NCBI GenBank assembly: GCA_032622095.1 | Contig: CP136066.1 | Span: forward strand, 94,447,319 to 94,511,318 | Origin: Siphonodentalium dalli | Lineage: Eukaryota > Mollusca > Scaphopoda > Gadilida > Siphonodentaliidae | Direction of reading: 5' to 3' | DNA: 64,000 nucleotides | Part shown: positions 12,042 to 24,696 of the stretch, piece after piece | Numbering within the stretch: the first letter of the stretch is position 1 | How the letters are laid out: each line of letters begins with the position of its first letter | Position numbers and translations under genes: made by a program | The notes under the pieces: model-generated | Seen by the model: only the letters and a program-made list of their open reading frames with translations | Databases searched by the model: none | Told to the model about the DNA's origin: nothing

Positions 12042-12252
12042 GAGTCATCTCGTACCCTCCACTCTTGATGTGCTTGGAAGGTCTCATACCAATCTGAGGT
12101 GGAAATATGGGTCTGTATCCTAAATAATATAAGAGGGTACGAAATGACTTAGGAGCCTAGGAGGGTACGAGTTGACTCAGCTGGAGGGTACGAGTTGATT
12201 CATAATTGGGTACGAGTTGACTTTTTTCGGAGGGTACGAAATGACTTGTTCC
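12042..12252. repeat. short tandem array of GAGGGTACGAGTTGACT units
   Basis: One inverted unit (GAGTCATCTCGTACCCTCC, 12042-12060) faces five direct units between 12132 and 12250, each a variant of GGGTACGA(A/G)(A/T)TGACT spaced 20-30 bases. Degenerate forms continue upstream (GTCATTTCGTATCC at 11893, GTCAACTCGTG near 11987). It looks like a subterminal repeat cluster of a lost element or a minisatellite. Confidence 0.6.
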
Positions 12253-12979
12253 CCATTTCTATACATATAACCTCCATGTTTCCACTGACATCCCCAGAAC
12301 ACGATCGCAGAAAATACCATAGATGGCGCAATAAAACGGACTCGATGCATATAGGAATCATAGAGCTAAATGTGTTCCAGAGTCGGGGAACGAGTGCACC
12401 CTGGAATGCTAGAGGCGAAGGCCTTCACCTGATACATGTGATATTATTAAAGGATGACATCTTGTTTATTTGATTTGTTCTGCGGCATAGCCCTGTCGTA
12501 CACTTGGGGATTTATTTTAAAAAGTAAACACATGACCTATGATTTTTCTTGATCAGCTGGTGTCAATCTAGCTGGGTTGCCTGCAGGCTTCATTTCGGTG
12601 AAGTTGGCTGAAACGTTAACAATGTCGTCTATGGGAAACCATTTAGTTAAGAGATTCCATTAAACTGCACTCGTAGTAAACTAGCCATCGTCTCTGATAC
12701 ACAGGTATACTGTTGAAATCTAAGGGAGATAATTCACGAGTCAGAAATACAGATATTGGTGACATGTTTTGAGCCGAAAAAATATTTTAAAATATATATT
12801 AAATTGAACTTGAGAGCTCAATTCTTATGAAGATGACAAAATACTGAAAGCTAATACTCTTTTGTGGAGCTGATTAACAATTTGAAATTATGGAATTCCA
12901 TAACATCCTATTTAACATATTGTTATTAATAGGTTGACAAATAAGTAAGTCTCTGTCGTCACTATACGCCCTGTCACTA

Positions 12980-13184
12980 ACTCGCGGCCATATTGGATCA
13001 AACCAAGCCCGGTTCCGTGGTTTTAGTGCTACAGGTCAAAGTTCTGGAGTAGCATTCCATATATGGATATTTGAAATTCATGAATATTCATAAGCTCCAT
13101 ATATGGAATGCTACTCCAGAACTTTGACCTGTAGCACTGGATGTGCGGGACGGGGTAGGATGGATCCAATATGGTAGCGACTCA
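12980..13184. mobile_element. palindromic MITE family D, copy 1
   Basis: The inner arms (from GTGCTACAGGTCAAAGTTCT, 13027 onward, to the complement ending near 13137) are almost perfect. The outer arms, which contain CCATATTGGATC and its complement GGATCCAATATGG, are more diverged. Copies or fragments are at 13408-13482 and 32882-33068. No open frame. Confidence 0.7.
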
Positions 13185-13407
13185 ATGATTTCGCTTATTC
13201 GTGCAGGGCCAAAACGTCGGACAGGACGTTTAAGTTTTCTTTACACATTAACGACGAATATTAACACTTTCTATATTAAATGCATTCTTCCACTCAGTTA
13301 TAAATGTATGCATTGGAATGGCCTATTATTACCCTGGATGGGATTTCAGTAAAACTAAGCAGACGACAAATATACAAGTACAGAAGGAGCCATGTGTATG
13401 ATATAAG

Positions 13408-13482
13408 TTCTGGAATATAGTATTTTCATATATGGAGTTTTGAATTATTCATGAATTCCATATATGGAAATGCTACATTATG
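13408..13482. mobile_element. fragment of MITE family D
   Basis: The segment from GTTCTGGAATATAG through CCATATATGGAAATGCTAC keeps the central palindrome of family D (TTTTGAAT-ATTCATGAATTCCATATATGG), but the outer arms are missing. It lies 220 bases from copy 1. Confidence 0.55.
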
Positions 13483-14011
13483 TTGGGAGTTAATGTTGAA
13501 CAATATGACAATTATTCTAGTTTGTTTAGTATGCACTTGTTTCTAGTAATGTGATTCTGATTATTATAACTGAATCTTATAAAGTAGAACAAATAACGCG
13601 GGTATATATTTATTAGTTATTATCTGTTCCTTTTATAATGTACTACTGTAATGTTCACGATTTGAGTGAATTTGTGAGCGATTTTGCTTGGGACATTCAC
13701 CTACAGTGAAGTACATTATCAAGGAAGAGATAACAACTGAAAAATATATTTCCCGCGTAATATTGTCGACTTTATAATGTCCCCTGTCAACACTTCAAAA
13801 TGTTCCAAGGTTTTGTACTGGTGGACTATGATACCTACGGGCATTAGCCATGGTAGAGATTCATGGAATGATCTAGCTAGTCCAATGACTTTGTGGAAGT
13901 CTTCCACTGCCAGTGATAGCAGTGGTAGTTCTAGTAACACCACATCGATTCCTACGAGTTTACATCTTGAGGCTGCAACTACAATGTAACCTTTGAATAG
14001 CATGGGAGAAA

Positions 14012-14102
14012 ACCAATGTCAGAGGCCGAGCCTTCTTATAATCAGAGTGCAGACTGTGATTAGGCACAGAGTGTACCAATGTCAGAGGCCGAGCCTTCTC
14101 AT
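14012..14102. repeat. 63-bp direct duplication
   Basis: ACCAATGTCAGAGGCCGAGC occurs at about 14013 and again at about 14076, each followed by CTTCT. The intervening bases are diverged. It is a local tandem duplication with no assigned role. It lies downstream of the segment 13807-13880, which has a paralogue near 30378-30450. Confidence 0.5.
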
Positions 14103-14667
14103 GCTCAGAGTCAAGATGCATCCATATGTAACCCTTTCTACCATTTTCTTCGAATGTCCTTACTTTATTTATGAAAGACTAAAACTCCTCGATAGTATAT
14201 CTAGACTGGGCATACTACATCTGACCATTGGAAATATACTATATTCGGCTCCACTCATGATACTGAGCAAATAAATTACAAGTTATTCATTGCTGCTCTA
14301 AAGTATATTATAGAAACACACCGATGTAATGATTAATAATATATCAAACCGAGCGAATAATAATACATAAATTTGGAAAACAAATATCACATCAATCGAT
14401 CGACGGTTCACATCTCACACCCGCCCATTTTGACGTAAGCAACACACACATATCCTTTGACATCTTAATGTGTATCCCCAATTTATCTTCATTTATAAAT
14501 CATACAAGTTTCTTTGTATACCGTTATATTATATGTATTGTAGGCAGGAAGCCCAACTCTTTTTGTTAATTGTCAATTGTTTGTTGGAAAGGGGCGTCAA
14601 TAAGTTAGCAATAACTTGTGACCCAATCCAATTAGCTACTTTTGCTAATAAAATATGTTTAAACTAA

Positions 14668-14892
14668 CCCTTTCTATACTAAGGCATCATTGACGAGTAG
14701 TTATCCCATAGAAAATTTTCAGATAATAAGTTTGTTGAACTTATTGTCTAAACATTTTTCTCAGTAAGTAGGTGCACTTTTATTTATCTGTCATCTGATT
14801 AACATTACATGCACATCCATGCAAATCAACAATAGACCATTCCTATGTACACTTTTTAACTGACTGTGAGAATTCATTTAGTATAGAAAGGG
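14668..14892. mobile_element. piggyBac-type MITE family E, copy 1
   Basis: The termini are CCCTTTCTATACTAA and its complement TTTAGTATAGAAAGGG. TTAA follows the right end (14893-14896) and CTAA, one mismatch, precedes the left. TTAA targets with CCC(T) termini are characteristic of the piggyBac superfamily. An internal hairpin (AATAAGTTTGTTGAACTTATT) is shared by all copies. No coding capacity. Confidence 0.75.
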
Positions 14893-14975
14893 TTAAATGA
14901 CTCGGATGTTGCTACGGTTCCACACAGGAGTCTTTGGTGTGAAATTAATACATATTCAATACTGAATATAATTAA

Positions 14976-15190
14976 CCCTTTCTATACTAAAACATCATTG
15001 ATGTTCAGATAATAAGTTCAACAATTGTTGAACTTATTGTCTAAACATTTCGCTCAATAAATAGGACTCCTTCTATACTTTAGTTATCTGTCGTCTGCTT
15101 ATATCACCTGTACATCCCTGCAAATCAATAATAGATCATTCCGATGTACACTTTTTAACTCACTTGGAGAATCCATTTGGTAAGAAAGGG
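14976..15190. mobile_element. piggyBac-type MITE family E, copy 2
   Basis: It has the same termini as copy 1, with a perfect TTAA duplication (14972-14975 and 15191-15194). It starts only 83 bases after copy 1 ends and has the same orientation. Internal landmarks ATAAGTTCAACAATTGTTGA and CTTATTGTCTAAACATTT match the other copies. Confidence 0.8.
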
Positions 15191-15194
15191 TTAA

Positions 15195-16380
15195 AACATC
15201 TGCAAACCTGGTTCCAAACCTAGACGAAGCTAATATGTTTTTCCTAGATATATCATTGCCAATATGACGGATGCTCTATAGCTCTGGTTGGACGTTCCAA
15301 TCTCCACCGACCGAATTAATGTTTCTCTTGTATCACTTCCCTAATTATAACGTGTACCAGTATGTAAGACGGGAATGATATTGGGAAGACAGCAAGGGAC
15401 ATCCAGGACATCTAAAGTCAAAAGTAACCACGTCATGCACAAGGAGGTGGTCGGACCTCGCTCAGAACCTCGGGTTCCCGCAAGTGGACTCTAAAATACA
15501 TGCGAATAGGGGCACATGAACTAACTGGGAAGGTGAGCATCACTCTTACATGTAAATATACTGAATTGTCTGCTGGCATTATGAGAAAATGTATAAGTAA
15601 CTGGAAAGATCTTTTTATGAGACGAAACCATCATAAAAATGGTTCAATGTTGTAATATAGATCACATACAGGGAGTCAACCCAATTCGCCACTCTTCCTC
15701 ATCATGACATTGCTCTCCCGACGAACTTAAAGTTGTTGAAAATGAGATAACACATATAGTTGATGTGGGTGTGCTGATTGACGTTGCACATCATCCCTAT
15801 GAATATTTATCTCCCATTTGTGAGGAAGAAAAACTTTTCTCAGAATCATATTGAATCTCAAAGATTTTAATACCAATATCAGCTATCAACATTTTAAGAT
15901 GGGAACTTTCAACACTGTTCTTCCATTGATTACTGAACATTGTCAAATAGCCAGTATTGACTTACGTCATGTATATTATCGAGAAATGTATTAGTACATT
16001 GTATTAACAAATGGATTATTTAGGTTTCTCCCCGTTTGTTGCCAGTATTGGCACACATTTCACAGTTTGGTCATAAAATTAGTGGCTATTTGGATGATAA
16101 TATTCTCATCTCCAATTATTTTACAAAGTGTGAAAACAGTGTTCGCAAACCGCAGATTATTTTGATGTTTCTGGGGATCATTCCCCATTCCGTCGATATG
16201 AATGTGAACCGTACGCCAAAACTTGGTTAAAGAGTGCAGTTGTTTGATGCCCAAAATCGAAATTCTCTGGAAAACAAGGCTTTGTTTACTTATAAATCTC
16301 GTTGCTTTGACATTTAACGGAACTCTGATATACGCATGTTTGACGTTATCAACCCACGATATGAATAAATCATTCAAACC
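15195..16380. other. no supportable gene
   Basis: Mixed composition sequence without repeats that I can match inside the window. Short frames (16036-16230 plus, 16060-16398 minus) overlap on opposite strands and have no recognisable protein. Confidence 0.5.
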
Positions 16381-16850
16381 ATATATGTGACCCGCCATAT
16401 CAAATCCAGTCGTAAGTCGGGATTTGTTTTACCCCGTGCCAATGCATTCTCTTATATATGCGAGTCGACCATAGGTCGCCTCGCATATATAAGAGAATGC
16501 ATTGGCCTAACAATTTTTTACAATTTTAATAATTTTTTCTTGTATTCTTTAACAATTTTATAATTTCACCCATACAGAGCCCCAGACAAACATGAGCAGA
16601 CGACACTCTTATATATGCTTCTATATATGTGTGGGGCTCCCTGCAGGGTAATGGATGTTTTTTTATTTTATGTCCTAAAAATTGTAATAAACATTTATTT
16701 AAAAAAAAATAAAAAAAATTGTTAGGCCAATGCATTCTCTTATATATGCGAGGCGACCTATGGTCGACTCGCATATATAAGAGAATGCATTGGCACAAGG
16801 TAAAAAAATCCCGACTTACGACTGGATTTGATATGGCGGGTCACATATAT
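16381..16850. mobile_element. hairpin-of-hairpins MITE family C, copy 1
   Basis: The outer arms (ATATATGTGACCCGCCATAT from 16381 and its complement ending at 16850) enclose two smaller hairpins at 16435-16505 and 16722-16795. Each inner hairpin is built on CCAATGCATTCTCTTATATA and its complement, and the two inner hairpins are inverted copies of each other. Further copies are at 34348-34689 and 44231-44462. The central AT-rich loop has no coding content. Confidence 0.75.
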
Positions 16851-17089
16851 TTAAAAATATTTAAATAATGACACTTTTGGTTGTTGCAAACAGACCGTAA
16901 TCGGAATGGCTATTCCTTTCATTTCTCAAACACATGGACAGCTATATCATTAAATTATATTGAAATATATGCAGATTCAAAATTTTTCCCAAATCGCTCG
17001 TATTAGCAAAACACCGCAAAATGACAGCTTTAGAAAATATTAAAATTTCTCGAAAGCATCAGTTTACCCTACCAGCATCACATAGGAAA

Positions 17090-18622
17090 TTAACATGACT
17101 AGTTAATCAGAGGTTATATTCGCGACATGTATGTCTACTGCACGATCGCTATTCTTTGTCGGTAAATTTGGACCGGACGACCTCATCGGTCGCTTCCTTG
17201 TGAGTAGATGAATTGCCGTTTGGGGACAACATGGCGACTGCAGACCAAATAATTTATTGGCCATACAGTTTCAGACGATGTTATCTGACAGAACTGTGTC
17301 TCGCGAGATTTCCGGAGACATACGACGTGAATCCCTGACAGCAAAACTGTAAACAGTATGGCGAGAAGTTTACACTTTCTGACCAAACTCCAGGCAGAGT
17401 TATCTCCCATTGCTCCGCTGAGATACCACAGCCATAATGACATTAATTGGTAAGGAATTCTTACGTGTTTTTAGTTCTTATGTTTTAGGATTAAAATTGT
17501 CTATGTCTGGCTCAGTTCATATTGTTCTTATCAATACCGAAAGAATTACCATTATTGCAAACTTTAAAAAACAATTTGGTGGTCAAAACAAGATAATAGG
17601 TGACTAAATAGTAGTAAATACAGTTCCGCGACGATATGTAAAAATAGATTTACCGTCTGCAAAGTACACTCATTGTGGCAGTGATATATCGCAGCGATAG
17701 CGTAGAGGGCGCTGTATGGAGTTTGCTTTCTGACCAGCCACACACTGCTCTCCGTTCGAAAACTACATGCAGGGTTTATCTCCCTTGATGACTCGATAAA
17801 AGCGCTGATACCGGCGATATTTCCCTCACATTTGGTGGACTTCCGCGATATTAATATATATACTAACGAACAGAGCAACATGTTGCCTTTAATACGCACA
17901 CGCCATATTGTACAAGAAAACCAATGTCAGAAATGGTAACGCGCTCAAGATCATATATTATAAACCCAAGATTGTAATTGTAGAATATAAAATATATTGG
18001 TTTTGCGAATGACCAACTCAGAATTCCGTTAAAATAACAATAGCAACCAGCACCTAATTAACGAACCGGCGGCCGACTCGACCGTATCCGACCACAACCC
18101 CCAGTGGGCTGCTGAAATTTCTTTTATTTGTAATTGACATATAGTTTATCACAAACCAAAAATCAACATTAATCAACGTTGATTAACGACAATAAACGAA
18201 ATTGAAATTCCCCAACTATACACCTTTTACTGGACTCGGCCACCAGCTCGCAGTTTGAATTTTAATCATCCCAAAAATTCCCATTCTATAAATAAATCAC
18301 CCATTGATAATGTCAGCGCCCACAGGTTACGAGACTATCGCCACCAGTTATACACGCGACGCGCGTAATAATCACGTACCTTACGTTTGGAAAGTCCCTC
18401 CAGAACCAAAGAACTATATTGTGAAACGGTGTGATTTGGTTCTCCGATTATTTTATCAACACAAACGTCTGACGCACATGGACGACAACATTGCATGGCA
18501 AGTCAAACACAAGAGTTCTAATTTGGTCGGTGACAGACAGGAAGTATGGCTGATCACGGGTGCGCTCTGCAGGTAGAGATTGTGCGAGAAGCTTATACTT
18601 TCTGACCACCCACAACCAAAAC
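17090..18622. repeat. long dispersed repeat (family F), locus 1
   Basis: Segments 17385-17740, 17755-17900, 18370-18450 and 18525-18600 have strong matches at 41815-43300. The first matches in inverted orientation (42340-42670) and the second and third match directly (41835-41960, 42010-42095). Motifs such as CTTTCTGACCA and TTATCTCCC recur within the unit. The continuation past 18622 is interrupted by the 18623-22156 element and resumes at about 22157. I recognise no protein in it. It is probably an old transposon broken by rearrangement. Confidence 0.6.
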
Positions 18623-21600
18623 GGGTGTGTCTTTTTACCGGATTCCGGATTTCGACCCGGATTTTTACCCGGATTTATGTGTCTTTTTACCGGATTTCGA
18701 CCCGGATTCGGGTATGAATTTCATGCTTGTTTTATCACATTTAACCCATTAAAAGCCGTTTCTGACACGCGGAAACTGGTTAGGAGGTGAGATTAAACCA
18801 ATATCGGGATGCCGTGCTCATTCAACCCGATTAATCGTATTTAAAGGTACATATCGTGCCCGGATCAGCATACTTCTTATTTTTTCATATAGACACGGCG
18901 GTTGATATGATTTTACGTGATCATGATGGCATTTAAGGGAACACACCATGTCCGGATCCGAATTAATTATCTCGTAATTATTGATCATATTTAAAGGTAG
19001 ATATCATGTCCGGATCCGGTTTTTTTCTCTCTCTTTTTTTCCATATAAATTATCGTCTTTTTGATATATTAAATGTCACGTGGAACAAAGCTATAAGTTG
19101 ATTTTGAGACGTTATACTAGGCTGTTGGATTGATTTCACGGAATGATTATCGCATTTAAAGGTACACACCATGTGCGGAACCGAATTAATTTCCACGTAT
19201 TTACTGATAATATTTAAAGGTACAGATTATGCCCGGATCCGGATTTTACTTCTTATAAAGTAATGCTTATTTAATACAATAAATGTAAACTGAGTCGCGT
19301 GGAACTAGGTTATATATGTTGATGTTTAGATCAGATCATTCCCGGATTCTGATACGAATAGTTCTTTTCTATTTCATATAAATAGTCAAGTATTTAATAC
19401 ATTAAATGGCAGCTGAGCCACGCGGAACTCAGTTTATTTGGAAACGGTGAACATGGCGCTTGGATTGATTTCACGCGAGAATGAGCCCATTTACAGATAA
19501 ACTTTATGCCCGGGTCTGGATCCGGATTTTATGTGTCTTTTTCTAATTTCGACCCGAACCCTGATCTCAATTTTATGTTTATTATAACCCATGTTTAACA
19601 CATTAAAAGACATTTCAGACAGTCTTTAAACGGACTAATTCTAAAACCAGGTTCCACGTGATTCCGCTGGCATTTAATGTATTAAATAGGAGTTAATTTA
19701 TAAGTGAAAGGAGAACAATCGGGATCCGGGCATAATCTGTACCTTTAAAAATGATTAATAAATACGCGATAATTAATTCGGATCCGTGCATGGCATGCAC
19801 CTTTAAACCAGATAATCACTGTATTATAAACTGTAGCTGGCTGCAACGGGATGAATATGCTATCTGTGTTTTTATAACGATTCGGGCGTCGTGACATAAA
19901 ACGCTTAATACAAGTCGTACATCTATCTCACTTAGGGTGCATTTACACTGATATATATAGAACTGTATACAGATCTGTATGAAGTCACGTGTCGCGCATT
20001 ACTGTGATCACAATATGATTACTAATAGTGAACGCGCGCTGATCAGTACTCTGGTAATTGACAATTCACTACGAGTCGTTTCAGTTTAGGCCAGACATAA
20101 AAATGGATCTACCATCAGCAGACAACAGCGATTTGGTATGTGCCGCATGTATTTAAAGTGTATCCTTATACAATATACCACTTGATAATGGTTCGAAGAA
20201 AGAATGAAAATCCCATAGGAATACACAATAAACAACAGTATACACAAATAGAGGCTAGAGAGCACACAAATAGCTTTAGATGGAGATTCCACCAATATTT
20301 AGGATTTCAGGTGATCAACTATATATATATATAGGTCTCCTGTTTGACACCATCTGGGCGGTGGCCGTTTTGGAACTGTATGGAATGGGTATCCACCCTA
20401 CAACACCCTTTATTTGACCAAATGTAGTAACATTTCCAACTGATGACAATTCCAATGACAATGTTGACCACATGTAGGACAATATTGTTTTATTAAATTA
20501 ACTAGCTGTTTTTGACTGGCCACGGGGAGGGATCAGGACACAATCTTTCCAAGTGTCTGAAATTTCCAACCTGACACCCGCCCCCATGATAAGGTTGAAA
20601 ATTTCCAGCTGATGGCCATTCCAGCCCAAAATTTTGATAAAAAGTAGGAGATTATGCAAATATTGGTCCGAAAACAATACCCCCCCCCCCAATAAAATGT
20701 TTGAAAATCAAACTACAAGTTCATTTTCAACCTATTGTTGGCTTGAAATTACAGCTAATGTCGTGTCAGGTATGAAATTTCCAACTGTTGAAAAGATTGA
20801 CCAAAGTTGCCACGTCCCTGTCCTTGTTCAATATTCGAAATACACGGGTTGAAATGACAACGAAAACTAAAACACATTCGCCAAGCCCGAGTAACAATAA
20901 ATCAAAACAGATTTGCCTGTCGCAGTGCTTCGGCGTTGACCGTGACGTATAGCGGACACGATTTTTGCTCACACGAACTAATACCGTTTTCTTTCTGTGT
21001 GCATTTCTATATCAACCCGTGTACACTAGTCTGCGTGTAGATCTGTGTGCAGTTCTATAGCAATGTAAATGCACCCTTAAACCGGCTTAGATATCGAATT
21101 TACAATAGTAATACTACTAGTATCACAAATATAATCGTTTATAATCGAACTAAAACAATAAACCATTTAAACTGCACCAGGTTTTTTTGTGGGCTGGAGA
21201 ACAAAAAATCTTCACAAAAGCAAGTCAATTTATTTCAATCCCAATGATATTACTGTTAAACGCAACCTGTGCCATGTTTTCGCGGGTCTGAACTGTCTTT
21301 TAATGTGTTAAACATAGGTTATAATAAACATAAAATTGAGATCAGGGTTCGGGTCGAAATTAGAAAAAGACACATAAAATCCGGATCCAAATCCGGGCAT
21401 AAAGTTTGTCTGTAAATGGGCTCATTCTCGCGTGAAATCAATCCAAGCGCCATGTTCACCGTTTCCAAATAAACTGAGTTCCGCGTGGCTCAGCTGCCAT
21501 TTAATGTATTAAATACTTGACTATTTATATGAAATAGAAAAGAACTATTCGTATCCGAATCCGGGAATGATCTGATCTAAACATCAACATCTATAACCTA

Positions 21601-22156
21601 GTTCCACGCGACTCAGTTTACATTTATTGTATTAAATAAGCATTACTTTATAAGAAGTAAAATCCGGATCCGGGCATAATCTGTACCTTTAAATATTATC
21701 AGTAAATACGTGGAAATTAATTCGGTTCCGCACATGGTGTGTACCTTTAAATGCGATAATCATTCTGTGAAATCAATCCAACAGCCTAGTATAACGTCTC
21801 AAAATCAACTTATAGCTTTGTTCCACGTGACATTTAATAAACCGGATCCGGACATGATATCTACCTTTAAATATGATCAATAATTACGAGATAATTAATT
21901 CGGATCCGGACATGGTGTGTTCCCTTAAATGCCATCATGATCACGTAAAATCAATCCAACCGCCGTGTCTATATGAAAAAATAATCTCACCTCCTAAACA
22001 GTTTCCGCGTGTCAGAAACGGCTTTTAATGGGTTAAATGTGTGATAAAACAAGCATGAAATTCATACCCGAATCCGGGTCGAAATCCGAAAAAAAGACAC
22101 CTAAATCCAGGTCTAAATCCTGGATCCGGAATCCGGAATCCGGTAAAAAGACACCC
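18623..22156. mobile_element. 3.5 kb transposon with ~0.9-1.0 kb inverted arms
   Basis: The left arm (18623 to about 19623) and right arm (about 21287 to 22156) are highly similar inverted copies beginning GGGTGT-TCTTTTTACCGG. The arms are internally repetitive, with several units combining CCGGATCCGGACATGGTG and TACCTTTAAATG separated by ATTAAT-rich spacers. The left arm is longer and a third partial unit lies at 19630-19850. The flanks (CCACCCACAA on the left, CCACAAACTGCTCC on the right) join into a sequence like the paralogous, uninterrupted site at 17725-17760, so insertion into family F is visible. I see no transposase; the core mainly holds the nested element 19935-21076. Confidence 0.8.
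19935..21076. mobile_element. nested TIR element with TTA target duplication
   Basis: The terminal repeats GGGTGCATTTACA (19935) and TGTAAATGCACCC (ending 21076) are flanked on both sides by TTA (19932-19934 and 21077-21079). GGG/GGC termini with a 3-bp TTA duplication fit PIF/Harbinger. The match extends about 40 bases with AGAACTG and AGATCT in common. The 1.14 kb interior has no transposase that I can read. Part of it (20400-20800) is related to 5900-6070 and 7920-7990 through a TCCAACTGATGGCCATTCC-like segment. Confidence 0.75.
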
Positions 22157-22229
22157 CCCCACAAACTGCTCCTCGTTTGGTCACAAATTAAAGCGGCTCA
22201 TAATATCCATGTCACATACTCGTGATAAT

Positions 22230-22923
22230 TGTTCGTGGATACCATCATCTTAGTATCGGCCAGACGAGGAGGTTGTTGTTTCGAACACCGAGTGGAGAAT
22301 TCTGATTGTAACTTTTTCCCATACAGTAGACCGGGATGGGTGGGTGGTTCAGCCGCGAAAAAGGTCACTTTTTTTCCAAGTGGTCACAGTTTTTTCCTCT
22401 TACAACATTTCTGCAATATAATTGCCTCAAAGTGTTCAGCATCATTGTTATAGTATGTATGACACTTAGGTCAGGGCTTAATGGGGTAGTTAGTGTGGAT
22501 ATAGGCATAATGCTTCTCAGAAATCTCGGTTACAAACCAACACTCACAATTTCGTCTTTTGCATCAGATCACATCTCATCATGCTAGAAAGTATTGAATG
22601 CAATTTAAAGCCACATCCAGATTTTTGTTGGATTTTTTAGTTTAATTTATTGTTTTTTTTTGTTGGACACAATTTCACATCAAAGCCATATGAATGCTGA
22701 TCAATCTGTTAAACGCCATGTTGTCAGATGGTATAAGATCGTGTGGGTCATTACTATTTAGCATAAATGTTTTGCCTAAATTTTTATTTTATATTTTCGA
22801 TACAGTTGTATTTGAAGTGATTACAGACAAGCATTGGAAATATGGTAAAATGTTCATATAACTTGTTTACAAGTCATGGGTCAATTGATAAACAAAAACA
22901 AACAGGATAACAATGGGTGCTGC

Positions 22924-22982
<59 letters not shown>

Positions 22983-23835
22983 CCTCCATATATGGAGATT
23001 CATATATAAATGTTTACATTATAAGAACAAACACAAATTTGGTACATAACACAGTGTATTAGAAATTTAAGATTACAATCATATCTACAACACATGTCTC
23101 AATATGTATGACGAACCAACTACACATATACACACATTCATGCACTACATAAAATAGACATTCCATTCTACATCCAAATCGTACATACAGACAGAGAAAT
23201 AGCATACCCTGCATGAAATTGGAACAAAAATTCCGTCAAATAAGGCAGGCTTTCCACTAGGTTTTGGGGAACGGGTCCTGTATCCGCCGAGGGGAAAATG
23301 CAGTCAATGTTTTCAATGTCGTCGAAACACTAGTGGACCTACTTTTGTTTTATCGGCCAATAGAAGAAACAGAGAGTAGATTCGCTTATCGTTTTGCATC
23401 CATTTTCTACCTAAGTTACTATGCTATCAACCGCAATAACTTTAAAACATAGAAAAGTTATTAGAGATACAAATTAATTGCTGTATACGGAAACACGCCC
23501 GTTGAAGTTAAACGGCCACTATTCAAGACTCGGCAGAAAGTTAGGATGCATATTGTACCGAAACATGACTAAATTACCGGCGGTAATTTTTTATAACCTA
23601 ACCACAGCAATATAACTAGCGGACTCCAAAGCATGTGTTCTATCGATGTCGGTTTTATCACTTCCCCAGTTCGTGTTAGATCGGTCTGAGTGTATTCTCG
23701 CTAGAAATCAAATAAGTTGCCAACTATTTAAATTTCTTAGTTCTGTCCCAACGAAATTGAGAAGTAAACATCTTTATACCTGTAGACATTATCATATGGA
23801 ATATGTCCTGGGGTATGACAGAAGGGGAAAATTGG
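22230..23835. other. no supportable gene
   Basis: Contains a family K-like stretch (22330-22400, GGGATGGGTGGGTGG and TTTTTCC runs) and the (TA)n at 22927. Otherwise unassigned. Confidence 0.5.
22927..22979. repeat. (TA)n microsatellite
   Basis: About 26 uninterrupted TA dinucleotides, followed by TATCCTCCATATATGGAG. Other TA/AT runs in the window are at 264-281, 28881-28907, 28954-28976, 30229-30246 and 46661-46718. Confidence 0.9.
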
Positions 23836-24060
23836 CTGGGGGGGGGGGGGTGGGGCCCAAAAAGGGATCCCGTGCCGCTATAGCGGAAACCCTGAATAAG
23901 GGGTGATTTGGCTGGATTTGGAGGTAAAAAGGGGTGGGTACCCCGCATGAAATTGGAAAACATATTTTTTCCTTCAAATAGGGGGGTGGTGGGTACCCAA
24001 GAGGCGAAAAAAAAAAATTCAGCCTACTGTCATGGCACTTTTTTCCGACCCCCTGGTAAC
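23836..24060. repeat. poly-G/GGGTGGGTACC repeat related to family K
   Basis: A 13-base G run at 23839, several GGGGTGGGTACC and GGGTGGTGGGTACC tracts, and a terminal TTTTTTCCGACCCCCTGGTAAC resemble the interior and right end of 11319-11849. The open frames on both strands here are rich in Pro/Gly because of these tracts and are not credible genes. Confidence 0.5.
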
Positions 24061-24171
24061 ATGGCCATTTAACCAATGAAATATAATTTACGAAGAAAAG
24101 GACACATACTATACTGAACCAGTTGCTCCAGCGTCAGTCAAAACGACGATAAACCCCATATTTATTTAAAC

Positions 24172-24400
24172 ATACGGTAGGTGTTGGCGGTGAGTAATGC
24201 TGTCAAAATAGTCCCATCCGATAAAATCACCATAAACAGAACGAATATTATGTTATAAACAAACATGGTTCTTATACCAATCATAAATATCGCGTAAATG
24301 GCTTATTATTGTCATGTTAATACTCTGTGTTATGTAAACACATACAATATTATGTAAACAAACAGTACGTAAAGAGTATGCGATAAGCAAAGCACTCAAC
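24172..24400 (-). repeat. family M repeat, diverged copy
   Basis: On the minus strand the order TGCTTTGCTTATCGCATACT, TGTTTACATAA, CATTTACGCGATATTT, ATTGGTATAAGAAC, GATTTTATCGG and CACCGCCAACACC parallels the copies at 57843-58127 and 60131-60425. A 17-base poly-C run (24402-24418) adjoins it. No coding content. Confidence 0.6.
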
Positions 24401-24696
24401 ACCCCCCCCCCCCCCCCGGGAGAACACACTAAGTGAACTTGGGTTAAAAATGCCACCACGTTCTTTACAGCATACGGGTGGAGCGATCGGTAATCTTCGC
24501 CTCTCAAAATTTCGGGTCACCGTGAATCACTCTCCCAAAAACATCACATGCAGGCCAAGAGTAATTCAGAAAAACACACCGCACGGCTATACGTGAGTTT
24601 GAAGTGAGGCAATGCTATGACCTGGAACATTACGCATAACGTAACCAACCACAATTCTGGCGGAAACTCAATTGCAGATCAAATTCCCGGAATGAC

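Noticed and set aside
18304-18576. 90-codon frame within family F
   Set aside because: Part of it recurs at 42010-42095 inside a repeat. No recognisable protein, and the two copies do not preserve a common long frame.
22037-22225. Lys/Ser-rich frame with PESGSK and NPESGK repeats
   Set aside because: It translates the CCGGATTCCGG subrepeats of the 18623-22156 element's right arm.
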